Positions 38,287 through 49,533 of a stretch of 64,000 nt of DNA are shown here, in pieces. Position numbers and translations under genes: made by a program. The notes below the pieces were generated by a model. The model saw nothing but the letters and a program-made list of their open reading frames with translations. It was not told the DNA's origin and searched no databases. The DNA is taken from contig NZ_JACKSH010000060.1 in the NCBI RefSeq assembly GCF_025821625.1, forward strand, positions 1 through 64,000. Direction: 5' to 3'. Source of the stretch: Mycolicibacterium pyrenivorans (GTDB lineage: Bacteria; Actinomycetota; Actinomycetes; Mycobacteriales; Mycobacteriaceae). Position 1 is the first letter of the stretch, and each line of letters begins with the position of its first letter.

Positions 38287-39294
38287 CTACACCCCGTCCC
38301 AGCCGCCGAGCGGTGAGCCGTCGAGGCGAGTCACCCGCTCGTGGAGCGGCCGTCGCGGAGTGGCGGGCAGCGGGTCGGCGTCGGGCGGTGCCCAACCCAC
38401 GCGCACCAGCATCTGCGGGAAATACCGTTCGTCGAAGATCTCCGACCTCACCATTGTCCGGGTTTCCGCGACCTCCAGCACCTCCGACACCGGGCAGGTC
38501 GCCAGTCCCCTGGCGCTCGCGGTCAGCAGCGCCAGGCTGGTGGCCTCACCGGCGCGCAGCCTGCTGAGATCGTCGTCGGCGGAGGTACCGAGCGCCAACA
38601 GGACGCCGTGGTCGAACTCCGGCGGCGCTTGCGGTGGCTGATCCAGCGCAGTGCCCGCGAAGACGCGCGAGGGTACCGCCGCCCGGGGGTCGGATTCGGG
38701 AATGTTGCGCGCCGGCACCCCGGCGGCCGCCGCATAACGGCCACTCCACATCGTCAACTCCTCGGCATAGTCCGGGTCGAACGCGTGCTCCCACACCGCC
38801 TGGGTCAGGACCGCCTTGAAGTCCGTGGTCGTCTCGACGCGGCGCAGCGACACGCCCATGCGCGCGACGCGGGCACCCATCCAGGCGATGTCGCCGAGGT
38901 CTACCGGACGTGAGGTGAAGTTGCGCCGATCGGTGCGCCGCTTGGCGATCGCGGCCGCCAACTCGATGTCGGTCTCGCCCGCCGCGTGGCGGTGCAGCGT
39001 GATCGCGGCGAGGTGGTCGGGGTCGTCCGGATTGGGGAATCGATGGATTTTGGCCTGCCAGCCGAGGGCCGCCAGCGCGACCACCGCGTGATTGAGGCTG
39101 GCGCCGCAGCTGATCATCAGTTCCCGGCGATCGGGATCGGTGTGTGGCAGGTGCAGGGACCGGTCGGCGTGCAGGTGCAGGCTGTGCGGTCCCACCCGCC
39201 AGAGCCACGGTTGGGAGTTGTGCACCGAGGGGGCGCGGGTCGCCAGGGTCAGTGCCGCACGAAGGGTGATGTCGTCGGGAAAGTGTGCGGTCAT
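38287..39294 (-). CDS. Acg-family nitroreductase-fold protein
   Basis: A 335-residue protein of the Acg (Rv2032)/Rv3131 family, putative NAD(P)H nitroreductases whose genes belong to the DosR regulon in M. tuberculosis. The N-terminus LATRAPSVHNSQPWLWRVG is the family hallmark, followed by the duplicated nitroreductase-like core (LAAAIAKRRTDRRNFTSRPV) and ARGLATCPVSEVLEV. Family members have a lid over the flavin site, and true nitroreductase activity is unproven. Two DosR-box-like sequences lie about 80-110 bases upstream. Confidence 0.92.
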   Translation of the reverse strand: MTAHFPDDITLRAALTLATRAPSVHNSQPWLWRVGPHSLHLHADRSLHLPHTDPDRRELMISCGASLNHAVVALAALGWQAKIHRFPNPDDPDHLAAITLHRHAAGETDIELAAAIAKRRTDRRNFTSRPVDLGDIAWMGARVARMGVSLRRVETTTDFKAVLTQAVWEHAFDPDYAEELTMWSGRYAAAAGVPARNIPESDPRAAVPSRVFAGTALDQPPQAPPEFDHGVLLALGTSADDDLSRLRAGEATSLALLTASARGLATCPVSEVLEVAETRTMVRSEIFDERYFPQMLVRVGWAPPDADPLPATPRRPLHERVTRLDGSPLGGWDGV

Positions 39295-39372
39295 GACGGT
39301 GTCATCCTTCGTGTGGTCTCATCAGCGCTGAACTCCTTCGAGTCTGCGGCCGGCCGGCGCGCGTCCGACAGA

Positions 39373-39389
39373 GACGGAAGTCCCCTGTC
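39373..39389. promoter_or_regulatory. DosR-box-like site 1 before the Acg-type gene
   Basis: The reverse strand reads GACAGGGGACTTCCGTC. It carries the GGGACTT half of the DosR consensus TTSGGGACTWWAGTCCCSAA and a GTC in the expected place in the second half. It sits between the divergent acg-like gene (39294) and the plus-strand gene at 39585. Read by eye only. Confidence 0.5.
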
Positions 39390-39390
39390 G

Positions 39391-39407
39391 CCGGGACCTA
39401 TGACCGG
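39391..39407. promoter_or_regulatory. DosR-box-like site 2 before the Acg-type gene
   Basis: CCGGGACCTATGACCGG matches the DosR consensus core at GGGAC, the two W positions, the central G and the CC of the second half. It lies one base from site 1, and paired boxes of this kind are common before strongly induced DosR genes. Its symmetry (CCGG ends) is almost complete. Confidence 0.55.
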
Positions 39408-39584
39408 CCGCGAACTGGCTGTTCATCTGCCGTTGGGCGCCGTCTGACATGGTTACCTCGGTCCCCCGCATGGGGGGACTACGCCTCACCCGGGGCGCAC
39501 CGTGGTTGGGTAGCGTGATCGTCAACGGCCCGGAGACCGACGGGACGCCGCCCAGTAGACGATGCCAATGAATTGGGGTACGCC

Positions 39585-40031
39585 GTGAGCAATGACCCGC
39601 CGTCTGCCGAGAAACCGGTGACGATTCTTCCCGAAAGCGAGTGCTGGCAACTTCTCTCCCGCGTTCCTCTGGGCCGGCTGGTGACCAGCGCCGACGGTCA
39701 CCCCGAGATCTTTCCGGTGAACTTCGTCGTCCAGGACCGCACGATCCTCTTCCGCACCGCAGAGGGGACGAAACTCGTCAGCAGTGCCATCAACAACAAC
39801 GTCCTGTTCGAGGCCGACGACCACGATGCGACCGAAGGGTGGAGCGTGATCGTCAAGGGGGTCGCCCGCAGCGTGCACACCGATGACGACATCGACAGAG
39901 CCGAGCACGCCCAACTCCTCCCGTGGACCGCGACGGTCAAGGATCACTACGTCCGGGTCCTTCCCCGGCAGGTCACCGGTCGCCGCTTCCGATTCGGTCC
40001 CGAGCCGGGACGCGAATTCACCGTCGTCTGA
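39585..40031 (+). CDS. Pyridoxamine 5'-phosphate oxidase-fold protein
   Basis: A 148-residue split-barrel flavin/F420-binding-fold protein. The N-terminal segment ECWQLLSRVPLGRLVTS and the core PEIFPVNFVVQDRTILFRTAEGTKL match the PNPOx-like family found in mycobacterial dormancy loci. The C-terminal part (YVRVLPRQVTGRRFRFG) closes the barrel. The GTG at 39585 is used; a TTG at 39573 is possible. The two DosR-like boxes at 39373-39407 could serve it from the other side. Activity and cofactor are unknown. Confidence 0.8.
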   Translation: MSNDPPSAEKPVTILPESECWQLLSRVPLGRLVTSADGHPEIFPVNFVVQDRTILFRTAEGTKLVSSAINNNVLFEADDHDATEGWSVIVKGVARSVHTDDDIDRAEHAQLLPWTATVKDHYVRVLPRQVTGRRFRFGPEPGREFTVV

Positions 40032-40050
40032 GGTTCCGTTCGGCGGGCGG

Positions 40051-41778
40051 TCACTCCTCGGGGACGCGCCACTGTCTGAACGCCGCGACGGCGGTGGGCA
40101 GGGTCGGGTGGATGTTCTCGGGCCCGATGCGGTCGAGCAGGCCGGCCGACTTCAGCGCCTCTCGCAGATCCTGCTTGACGCGTGCCATTGCGAAGAGCAC
40201 GCCGCGCCTGCTCAGTTCCACCCGCAGGCGCTCCAGCGCATCCAGCGCCGTGAGATCGACCTCCGAATTGGCTTCGGCGTTGAGAACGAACCACTGCACC
40301 GGTGGCGGGTAGGCGTCCACGGCTTCCAGAGCGCGTCGGCGGAAGTCCTCGGCGTTGGCGAAGCACAGTGGTGCGTCGTAGCGGTACACCACCAGGCCCG
40401 GCACCAGCTCTGCCTGCGGGTAGTCGTCGATGTCGTGCATGCCGGGAAGGCCGGGCACGAATCCGAGCACGCTGTCGTGCGCCCTGGCCACCCTGCGCAG
40501 CAGGTCGAGGATGGACATGGCGACGGCGACCAGCACGCCGTACAGCACACCGAAGCTCACGACCGCGGCCGTGGTGGCGAACGCGAGAATCAACTCGCTG
40601 CGGCGGAACCGCGCCAACCGGCGGAACTCGGAGACATCGATCAACTGCAGTGCCGCGACGAAGACCAGCGCGCCCAGCGCCGCGAGGGGTATCGCCGCCA
40701 TGACGTTGCCACCAAGCGTCAGGACGACGAGAACCACACCGAGGGAGGTCAGCGAGAAGAGCTGGGTCCGGGAACCCAGCGCGTAGGCGATCGCGGTGCG
40801 GCTGCCACTCGAACTGACGGGAAACCCTTGCGTCAGCCCCGCGCCGAGGTTGCACACCCCGAGAGCACGCATCTCGGCGTTGGCGTCGATCTCCTGGCCG
40901 CTGCGCGCCGCGAAGACACGGGCGGTGACGACATTGTCGGAGAACGCCACGATGGCGATGCCGGCGGCGGGAAAGATCAGGGCCACCAGGTCGTCGAGTC
41001 CGAGGAGCGGGATGTCGACGTCCGGGAGGCCCGACGGGACGGATCCGACCACCGCGATCCCCCGCGACTCCAACGACCACACCACCACCACGACCGACGC
41101 CAGGACAACGGCGATCAGGGGTCCGGGCAGCCGTTTGTTGCCCCTGGCCAACGCAAGCTGGACTGCGATCGCGGCGCTCGCCAAAGCCAGCGTGGGCCAG
41201 TGCACCTCGGCGAGGTGGGTCGCGAAAGAGGACACCTGCGAGATGAATTCGCTTCCCGACACCTCTGTCCCGGTGATCTTGCCGAGCTGGCCGGCGATCA
41301 TGACCAGCGCGATGCCGGCCATGTAGCCGACCAGGATCGGCCGCGACAGCAGGTTCGCCAGGAACCCGAGCCGCACCAGCCCGCCCAGAAGACAGATGGC
41401 ACCGACCAGTAACGCGAGCGCGGCCGCCGACGCGGCATAGCGCCCGGCGTCGCCGGCGGCGAGCGGCCCGAGCGTGGCCGCGGTCATGGCCGTCGTGCTG
41501 GCCTCGGGTCCCACCGACAACTGGCGGGAGGACCCGAGCACGGCGTACACCGCCAGTGGCACGAGGGTCGCCCACAGCCCTGTCACCGGCGACAGCCCGG
41601 CGAGCGTGGCGTAGGCCATCGCCTGGGGAACCAAATACGCGGCGACCGTCAGACCCGCCGTCAGATCGGCGCGCAGCCAGTGTCTCTCGTACCGCTGGAA
41701 CTGCCCGAGACCAGGGAGCAGGTAGGCAGTTCCCGAGAGCCACCGCGTGCGCATGGCTCGTGACGTCGAGCCTGTCAT
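40051..41778 (-). CDS. SulP-family anion transporter with STAS domain
   Basis: A 575-residue SLC26/SulP transporter. Family signature stretches include AAYLVPQAMAYATLAGLSP, SSRQLSVGPEASTTAM and NLGAGLTQGFPVSSSGSRTA, spread over 10-12 membrane segments. The cytosolic C-terminal STAS domain (about 445-565) contains ERLRVELSRRGV. It likely imports sulfate, bicarbonate or a small dicarboxylate; the sequence does not decide. It is the last gene of the DevS-USP-SulP run (18 bases after the USP stop), so it may be induced by the same dormancy signal. Confidence 0.92.
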   Translation of the reverse strand: MTGSTSRAMRTRWLSGTAYLLPGLGQFQRYERHWLRADLTAGLTVAAYLVPQAMAYATLAGLSPVTGLWATLVPLAVYAVLGSSRQLSVGPEASTTAMTAATLGPLAAGDAGRYAASAAALALLVGAICLLGGLVRLGFLANLLSRPILVGYMAGIALVMIAGQLGKITGTEVSGSEFISQVSSFATHLAEVHWPTLALASAAIAVQLALARGNKRLPGPLIAVVLASVVVVVWSLESRGIAVVGSVPSGLPDVDIPLLGLDDLVALIFPAAGIAIVAFSDNVVTARVFAARSGQEIDANAEMRALGVCNLGAGLTQGFPVSSSGSRTAIAYALGSRTQLFSLTSLGVVLVVLTLGGNVMAAIPLAALGALVFVAALQLIDVSEFRRLARFRRSELILAFATTAAVVSFGVLYGVLVAVAMSILDLLRRVARAHDSVLGFVPGLPGMHDIDDYPQAELVPGLVVYRYDAPLCFANAEDFRRRALEAVDAYPPPVQWFVLNAEANSEVDLTALDALERLRVELSRRGVLFAMARVKQDLREALKSAGLLDRIGPENIHPTLPTAVAAFRQWRVPEE

Positions 41779-41796
41779 CGGGTCGGCACCACGGCG

Positions 41797-42537
41797 TCAG
41801 TGGCGGACCAAGAGCACAGAGCAGTCGGGGTAACCCAGGATCGGGTGGCAGTTCGGGACCTCGAGGTCGGCGATCTGCTCGGCGTCGGCTTGGCCGACCA
41901 CGGCCAGCTGCACGGTTTGTCGGCTCTGATGCGACTCGCTGTACGCTCTGCCGCTTCCGGCGGCGATGGTCTCGACATGCACGTCGGGAAATCGGCGGAT
42001 CCAGCTGTTGAGGCGCCGATCCACTTGGCGCACGGTCGCGTCGCGCAGCCGCCCCTCCTGCATCGCCAGATGCACAAGGGTGTCGTTGTCCGGATCATCG
42101 TCGAGGACAACCGAAACCACGCCCGCGTCGCGGGCCGAACCCGATGCGTCGGACCGGATCAGCGCAACCGGACAGTGCGCGCCCACGGCGAGCGCGGCGG
42201 CGGTCGGACCGAAAAGCCGTCCGTGGAGTCGGTCGCGACTCGGGACGCCGATACAGACCATGTGCGAGTGACCCGATTCGGCGGTGAGGACCTCTCCGGC
42301 ATCCCCGACGATCCGCGCCGACTCGAACCGGACGGGCCTCCCCGCTCTGGTCACCTCCCGCTCGGCCGACGACAACACCGGGTCGGGGCACGCCGAACGC
42401 TGCCCGCCGGGCACCGCATGGATCAATCGAAGCGGAGCGTCACGGTACTCGGCCTCGGCCACCGCCCATCGGACGGCGTTGAGCGCTGCGCGTGAGCCAT
42501 CGATGCCGACCACCACCGGCTTCGAATCACTACCCAT
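41797..42537 (-). CDS. Universal stress protein, two-domain
   Basis: A 246-residue protein. The first UspA domain starts with PVVVGIDGSRAALNAVRWA and ends with the nucleotide-binding loop IGVPSRDRLHGRLFGPTAAAL. The second domain (from about residue 145, VVSVVLDDDPDND) is shorter and lacks a clear loop. Several M. tuberculosis universal stress proteins are DosR-induced, and here the gene sits directly after a DevS-like sensor gene. The ATG at 42537 is preferred because the longer frame adds an Arg-rich leader. It may bind ATP and act as a dormancy signal integrator, by analogy only. Confidence 0.88.
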   Translation of the reverse strand: MGSDSKPVVVGIDGSRAALNAVRWAVAEAEYRDAPLRLIHAVPGGQRSACPDPVLSSAEREVTRAGRPVRFESARIVGDAGEVLTAESGHSHMVCIGVPSRDRLHGRLFGPTAAALAVGAHCPVALIRSDASGSARDAGVVSVVLDDDPDNDTLVHLAMQEGRLRDATVRQVDRRLNSWIRRFPDVHVETIAAGSGRAYSESHQSRQTVQLAVVGQADAEQIADLEVPNCHPILGYPDCSVLLVRH

Positions 42538-42596
42538 GGCTGCACCGTAACCCTCGCCAGGACGGCGGGTAAGGGTCTTTGGTCGCCGGGCCGCCG

Positions 42597-44429
<1,833 letters not shown>

Positions 44430-44466
44430 CTATCGGGGCTGCGCACCGCACGGTCACGATGTGGCG

Positions 44467-45573
44467 ATGACCCGGACACAGTGGCTGCTGATGGAGCCCC
44501 CGGGCGGGCAGGACTCCGCACCGTTTCGCACCCGTCTGGCCGGGGCGGGACGCCACCTGCCGCCGACGCACCTGAGCACCTCGGAGCTGATGTCGAGCAC
44601 CCGCCATCGCACCCGCATCGATCTGGAGAGGTTGACCGGGATTCGCGAGCGGCGCATCTCGGTCGGTGACGAGGATTCGTACAGCCTCGCCACCGCGGCG
44701 GCGTTCGACTGCCTCGACAAGGCGCAACGCGCGGGGTCATCGGTGGATGTCGTCATCAGCTGCAGCATCACGAAGTTTCACGGCGGCCTGACGCAGTGGT
44801 TGGAGCCGACGATGAGCCGCGCCGTCGCGACCGCGATCGGGGCGCCTGACGCGCAGACGTTCGACCTGTCGAACGCGTGTGCCGGAATGCTCACCGGTGT
44901 CACGGTGGCCAACAACTGGATCCGGCAGGGACTGGCCGAACGCGTGCTTGTGGTCAGCGGCGAGTACATCTCGCAGCTCGGCCAGAACGCGGCCAGGCAC
45001 ATCCGCAACATCGTCAGCAAGGAACTGGCCTCGCTGACCCTCGGCGACGCGGGGGCGGCACTCCTTCTCGAACGCGCCAACGCGGGATCGGGGGGCATCG
45101 AGCTCGCCGGCTTCACGACAGTGGCGGACTACAGCCGCCTCTGCCTCGGCTATCCCAAGGGCGACGAGCCAGGCGCCCGAATGTTCACCGATGCCAGGGG
45201 AATTCATCGAGCGGCGATGGCGAACACCCCGTTGCTGCTGCACGAGGTGCTCGACGCCGTCGGCATCTCGATGCACGACATCGATCACGTGATCACGCAT
45301 CAGACCTCGGCGCGCGCGATCCGCAAGGGGATGGCCAAGGTGTCCGAGTCCTTCGGGGAGGGCCCGCGCCACGATGCTGTGATCACCGTCGACCGTTACG
45401 GCAACACCGCGTCCACGACGCACACCGTTGCCCTCGTCGAGGAACTCGAGGCGGGGCACATCCGGGCCGGGGAGACCATCGCGCTCATCGCGCTGGCCTC
45501 CGGGCTGGAGATCGGTGTCCTGCTCGTGACGTTGGACGAGGAACTGGTGGGTCGCTATGGGCACGGTAATTGA
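44467..45573 (+). CDS. 3-oxoacyl-ACP synthase III-type enzyme
   Basis: A 368-residue condensing enzyme of the KAS III (FabH) type. The catalytic triad is complete: Cys138 (DLSNACAGML), His278 (VITHQTSA) and Asn313 (DRYGNTAS). The N-terminus is extended by about 20 residues over FabH. It is neither the housekeeping FabH nor in a fatty-acid synthase operon; it overlaps a second, shorter condensing-enzyme gene by 17 bases and lies behind a DosR-like box. A specialised acyl chain-starting or head-to-head condensation is possible; the product is unknown. Confidence 0.88.
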   Translation: MTRTQWLLMEPPGGQDSAPFRTRLAGAGRHLPPTHLSTSELMSSTRHRTRIDLERLTGIRERRISVGDEDSYSLATAAAFDCLDKAQRAGSSVDVVISCSITKFHGGLTQWLEPTMSRAVATAIGAPDAQTFDLSNACAGMLTGVTVANNWIRQGLAERVLVVSGEYISQLGQNAARHIRNIVSKELASLTLGDAGAALLLERANAGSGGIELAGFTTVADYSRLCLGYPKGDEPGARMFTDARGIHRAAMANTPLLLHEVLDAVGISMHDIDHVITHQTSARAIRKGMAKVSESFGEGPRHDAVITVDRYGNTASTTHTVALVEELEAGHIRAGETIALIALASGLEIGVLLVTLDEELVGRYGHGN

Positions 45574-46441
45574 ACGGGTCGCCCTCACCGAGGGCGGTTG
45601 GCTCACCCGGCGGAGTGCGCTGAGGCTTGCGGTGAAGTCGGCCAAGGACTGTCTGGAGCGCGCCGGGCGCGACCCCGACGACGTGGAGCTTCTGGTCAAC
45701 GCCGGGATCTACCGCGACCGGAACCTGGGCGAACCGGCCATGGCGGCGATGATTCAGCAGGACATCGGCGCCAATCCGGAAGATCCCCACGCAGGCGGGC
45801 AGGGAACGTTCTCCTTCGACATCTCCAACGGCACCTGCGGAGTGCTCACCGCGCTGCAGATCGTCGACGGTTTCCTGAGGTCCAGAGCAGTCGACTGCGC
45901 ACTGGTGGTGGCCGGTGACGCCGATCCCGGCCACGGGATGAGCGACGATTTTCCGTTCTCACCCGCTGGGGCGGCACTGTTGTGCGACTGGTCCGACAGC
46001 GACGACGGACTCGAGCGCATTCACTGGGTCAGCATTCCCGATGACGGCGAGACCTTCAATGCCACAGTGGGACTCATCGACCACCACAATGTGCTTCGCT
46101 TCGCTGCGGCCGACGACAAAGACGAGAGGTTCGCGGCGGCGGCGGCTGGGGCCGTCGATGCATGTCTGCGCGGATCGGCGCTCACGCTCGATGAGGTGGA
46201 TGCGATCGTCGCCGCCCCGGCGCACAGTGCATTCCGCGCTGCCCTTGCCGGCCGCCTCGGCATACCCGCGGCGCGTGTCACCGTCGCCGACGACGCCGGG
46301 CTGCACACCGCGTCGTTGGCTGCCGCCTTCGAACGCGCGGCCGGTGGCGTCAGACACGGCGGACTCATCCTCCTCGTCGCCGCAGCCGCCGGAATCACCG
46401 CCGGTGCCGGGTTATACCGTCTCCCTGCATCTCAGGTGTGA
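45557..46441 (+). CDS. KAS III-like partner with altered triad
   Basis: A 294-residue thiolase-fold protein, shorter than usual KAS III enzymes. A catalytic-type Cys94 is present (DISNGTCGVL). The position of the usual His is occupied by His223 (APAHSAF). The usual Asn in GNTAS is replaced by His250 in AGLHTAS, so the predicted triad is Cys-His-His, as in KAS I/II, rather than Cys-His-Asn. The ATG lies inside the upstream KAS gene (17-base overlap), pointing to a heterodimer, as in some paired ketosynthases. Whether it is active or a chain-length-like partner is open. It converges on pfkB with a 10-base overlap. Confidence 0.8.
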   Translation: MGTVIERVALTEGGWLTRRSALRLAVKSAKDCLERAGRDPDDVELLVNAGIYRDRNLGEPAMAAMIQQDIGANPEDPHAGGQGTFSFDISNGTCGVLTALQIVDGFLRSRAVDCALVVAGDADPGHGMSDDFPFSPAGAALLCDWSDSDDGLERIHWVSIPDDGETFNATVGLIDHHNVLRFAAADDKDERFAAAAAGAVDACLRGSALTLDEVDAIVAAPAHSAFRAALAGRLGIPAARVTVADDAGLHTASLAAAFERAAGGVRHGGLILLVAAAAGITAGAGLYRLPASQV

Positions 46442-47391
46442 AGAGCATCGACGTCTTCCGGGTCGGGGACGAGCCGCAGGAAATGCTCCACCTCTTCGCG
46501 GGTGCAGGCGACGGTGCCCGGCGTCAGCAGCATGGCGGCCCCGGCGGCGATTCCGAAACGCACCGCTTCGGGCAGCGGCCGTCCTCGGCTCAGGCCGACC
46601 ACGATCGCGGCGACCATCGCGTCTCCGGCACCGACGCCGCTCACCGGGTGGACCGGAACGGCCGAGAATCGTTGACTGTGGTGTCCGATCGCGAGCAACG
46701 CACCCTGCGAACCCAGCGATACCACTACCGATTCCGCGATTCCCCGGTTGACGAGTTCATGAGCCGCAGCCAGTTGGTCGGCTTCGGTGGCCAGGTCACG
46801 GCCGACGCATTCCCGCAGTTCACGCAGGCTGGTCTTGAGCAGGAAAACCCCGTTTTTCACGTGCGTGAGACCGCCGCCGGAGGTGTCCAGGATCAGCGGC
46901 ACACCGACCTCGCGGCACACGTCGGCCACCTGCTGGTACCAGTCCGGCGGCACGCCGGGCGGAAGGCTCCCACTGGCCACCACGAATTTCGCCGTGGCCG
47001 CCTCGCGCCGCACTTCCTCGAGGCACTGGGCTTGTTCAGCGGCGCTGAGCCGTGGCCCGGGAAGCACGAAGCGGTATTGCTTTCCCGTGCTGGTTTCGTT
47101 GACGGTGAAGCTCTCTCGCGTGGGATTGGCGATCTCGATGCGCCGCAGCGGCACACCGGCGTCATGAACCAGCTGGGTCACGAGTTCGCCGGTGGGCCCT
47201 CCGGCAGGGTATATCGCGGATACCGAGGCGCCGAGGACATGGGCGATGCGCGCGACGTTGATGCCACCGCCTCCCGGGTCGTAACGTGAACCCGCGCATC
47301 GAACCTTGTCGGTGGGACGGACGACGTCGGCGTCGGTGGTGATGTCGAGTGCCGGGTTCATCGTCAAGGTGACGATCGTGGGGGACGGCAT
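46432..47391 (-). CDS. pfkB: PfkB-type sugar kinase (phosphofructokinase B)
   Basis: A 319-residue ribokinase-family kinase, the counterpart of Rv2029c, phosphorylating fructose-6-phosphate or tagatose-6-phosphate. Substrate-side motifs NPALDITTDADVV and DPGGGGINVARI are at the N-terminus, and the ATP/anion-hole motif VSGVGAGDAMVAAI (catalytic Asp) near residues 248-261. ATG 47391 is used; a GTG at 47433 overlapping the upstream stop (GTGA) would add 14 residues and is a real alternative. It is the last gene of the hspX-DUF1876-Rv2030c-like run, and probably supports glycolytic flux under hypoxia. Confidence 0.9.
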   Translation of the reverse strand: MPSPTIVTLTMNPALDITTDADVVRPTDKVRCAGSRYDPGGGGINVARIAHVLGASVSAIYPAGGPTGELVTQLVHDAGVPLRRIEIANPTRESFTVNETSTGKQYRFVLPGPRLSAAEQAQCLEEVRREAATAKFVVASGSLPPGVPPDWYQQVADVCREVGVPLILDTSGGGLTHVKNGVFLLKTSLRELRECVGRDLATEADQLAAAHELVNRGIAESVVVSLGSQGALLAIGHHSQRFSAVPVHPVSGVGAGDAMVAAIVVGLSRGRPLPEAVRFGIAAGAAMLLTPGTVACTREEVEHFLRLVPDPEDVDALHT

Positions 47392-47429
47392 GCGGGGCGT
47401 GCTCCGTTCGTTGAGCCGACTCTGCGGTG

Positions 47430-49475
47430 TCACAGACCGGTCGGATACGTCTCCGGCCTCTCACCCTCCGACCATGAGCTTGTCACCTCGAGCGGTTCCA
47501 GCGCCCGCGTCCTGTCGATGTGGATGATCGCATCGAACTGTTCACCGGGGCGGACGTGGTAGTAGTGGCTTTGCCTCTCGGTCGCCGGCAGATAGATCAC
47601 GCCGATCGCCCGTCCCAACCTGACGGCATCCAGAGGTTCGCTGACAGCGTGACTGATCGACGCGGCGACAAGGAATTCCGGCCTGCCGGTTTCGTGGAAC
47701 AACTCCTCGACGCTGCCGTTCAGCGCCGGCCGGACCAGTTTGTGTTCCGCGATCCCGCCCCACTGGCTGGCAGCGGTGACGGCGCCCGAATACGTGGTAA
47801 ATCCGATCAACCGGGAATCCTGGCCGTAGCGCTCCCGTGCCAGCTGCCCCAAAGTCAGCTGTCCGTCGGAGCCCACTTCCGTGGCACGGGCATCACCGAC
47901 ATGGGAATTGTGCGCCCACACGACGATTCGGGCCGGCTCCGAGCCTCCGTGGCGATCCATGTGAGCCAGCAGGGCGTGCAACGTCTGGGCCATGTGCTGA
48001 TCTCGGAGGTTCCATGACGTGACGCGACCGCCGAACATCGCACGGTAGTACACCTCCGCGTTGCGGACGGTCTGCGCATTCTGCTGGGCGTAGAACACCT
48101 CGTCCTCGGTGAGCAGGCCGTCCCGGCGCGCGTAATCCAGCGCCTTGCGCTGTATGTCGAGCAACTGATCGATTGCCTGGCGCTCGCACGACAGTCCAGC
48201 GCCGAAGGCTGCGGCGAACCCGTAGGCCTGACCGTCGTCGGCCGAGGTGTGGTCGAAGCACGCATATCGGTCTCTGGCCCGCGCTGCCGCGACCGGATCG
48301 ACGTTGTCGAGGTAAGCGATCACTTCCTGCATCGATCGGTGCAGGCTGTAGAGGTCCAGGCCGTAGAAGCCCGTCTGCTCACCGCCGATCTCCCGGCGCT
48401 GTCGGTTGTGCCCGTGCAGCCAGTCGACGAAGTCGCGCACCACGACGTTGCGCCACATCCACGCCGGGAAGCGCTCGAATCCGCTCAGCGCCTCGGTCGC
48501 CGTCCGGTCGTCCCCCAGCCCGCGGACGTAGCGGTTCACCCGGTACGCGTCCGGCCAGTCCGCCTCGGCGGCGACGGCACCGAAGCCCTTCTCCTCGATG
48601 AGCCACTTCGTGATCGCGGCCCGCGCCTCGTAGAACTCGTGGGTGCCGTGCGAACTCTCACCGATCAACACGATCCGTGCATCGCCGATGATCTCTTCGA
48701 GGGCCTCTGCCGGCGGTACGCCACCGGGAGCGTCGACCGCACAGCGATCGACCACCTCGGCAGGGGTTTCTTTGATCCGGATCCGCGCGGTCGCCACGCC
48801 TACCGTCGGAGTGCCGAGATAGTCGCGGACTTCTTCGTCACTGACCTGCTTGAAGTCCCAGAACGACTCCCCCACCGCGAGGAAGGGCGTCGGCATCGTC
48901 GCGCATACGACGTCGTCGACCAGACCGGCGAACTCACGGATGGTGGACTCCGGAGCCGCAGGCACCGCGATGACGATCTGGGCCGGCTCCGACTCCCGCA
49001 ACGCCTGCACCGCGGCCAGCATGCTGGCGCCGGTGGCGAGCCCGTCGTCCACGAGAATCACTGTCTTGCCTGCGACGTCGATCGGCGGGCGACCGCCGCG
49101 GTAGGCCGCTTCGCGACGGGAAAGCTCCCGTCCTTCGCGTTCGGCGACATCTCTGAGCTGCTGCGGCGACACCCGCAACGCGCGCAATACGTCATCGTTG
49201 ACGACGACCCGCCCGCCGCTGGCCAATGCGCCCATCGCGAACTCTTCATGGCCGGGTGCCCCCAGCTTGCGCACGATGAATGCATCCAACGGGACACCGA
49301 GGGCAGCGGCCACCTCCCACGCGACGGGGATGCCGCCGCGGGCGAGGCCGAGAACGACGACATCCTCGATGCCGCGGTAGGCGCCGAGTAGATCGACCAA
49401 CACGCGACCGGCTTCACGCCGATCACGAAAGACCCTCCTAGGCGCACTTCGGGCCGGGCCCTGTGTACGAGTCAC
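47430..49475 (-). CDS. Phosphoribosyltransferase-erythromycin esterase-like fusion
   Basis: A 681-residue two-part protein like Rv2030c of the M. tuberculosis dormancy regulon. Residues 1-230 form a type I phosphoribosyltransferase domain with the PRPP loop [14 protein letters not shown] (139-152). Residues about 235-680 form an erythromycin-esterase-like domain with [25 protein letters not shown] and [11 protein letters not shown] carrying the conserved Glu and His residues. The catalytic role of the fusion is unproven; macrolide hydrolysis should not be assumed. The GTG start has GGAGAG upstream. Co-transcribed with hspX and pfkB. Confidence 0.92.
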   Translation of the reverse strand: MTRTQGPARSAPRRVFRDRREAGRVLVDLLGAYRGIEDVVVLGLARGGIPVAWEVAAALGVPLDAFIVRKLGAPGHEEFAMGALASGGRVVVNDDVLRALRVSPQQLRDVAEREGRELSRREAAYRGGRPPIDVAGKTVILVDDGLATGASMLAAVQALRESEPAQIVIAVPAAPESTIREFAGLVDDVVCATMPTPFLAVGESFWDFKQVSDEEVRDYLGTPTVGVATARIRIKETPAEVVDRCAVDAPGGVPPAEALEEIIGDARIVLIGESSHGTHEFYEARAAITKWLIEEKGFGAVAAEADWPDAYRVNRYVRGLGDDRTATEALSGFERFPAWMWRNVVVRDFVDWLHGHNRQRREIGGEQTGFYGLDLYSLHRSMQEVIAYLDNVDPVAAARARDRYACFDHTSADDGQAYGFAAAFGAGLSCERQAIDQLLDIQRKALDYARRDGLLTEDEVFYAQQNAQTVRNAEVYYRAMFGGRVTSWNLRDQHMAQTLHALLAHMDRHGGSEPARIVVWAHNSHVGDARATEVGSDGQLTLGQLARERYGQDSRLIGFTTYSGAVTAASQWGGIAEHKLVRPALNGSVEELFHETGRPEFLVAASISHAVSEPLDAVRLGRAIGVIYLPATERQSHYYHVRPGEQFDAIIHIDRTRALEPLEVTSSWSEGERPETYPTGL

Positions 49476-49492
49476 CGCTTCTCTCCGTCCCT

Positions 49493-49533
49493 AGGTTCGC
49501 TTGTGTCAGTACAAGGTTCGCTGTGTCAGTACA
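49493..49533. repeat. Tandem duplication of about 20 bp at the DUF1876 gene end
   Basis: Two adjacent copies read AGGTTCGCTTGTGTCAGTACA (49493-49513, one extra T) and AGGTTCGCTGTGTCAGTACA (49514-49533). The right copy contains the last codons and TGA of the DUF1876 gene on the minus strand, so the duplicate repeats the stop region in the intergenic gap before the Rv2030c-like gene. Confidence 0.85.

Noticed and set aside
39466..39500. Third DosR box near the start of the PNPOx-fold gene
   Set aside because: Only a GGGGACTA half matches; the second half deviates at almost every base.
47430..49475. Macrolide-resistance gene
   Set aside because: The erythromycin-esterase-like domain is fused to a phosphoribosyltransferase as in Rv2030c; resistance has not been shown for this fusion type.
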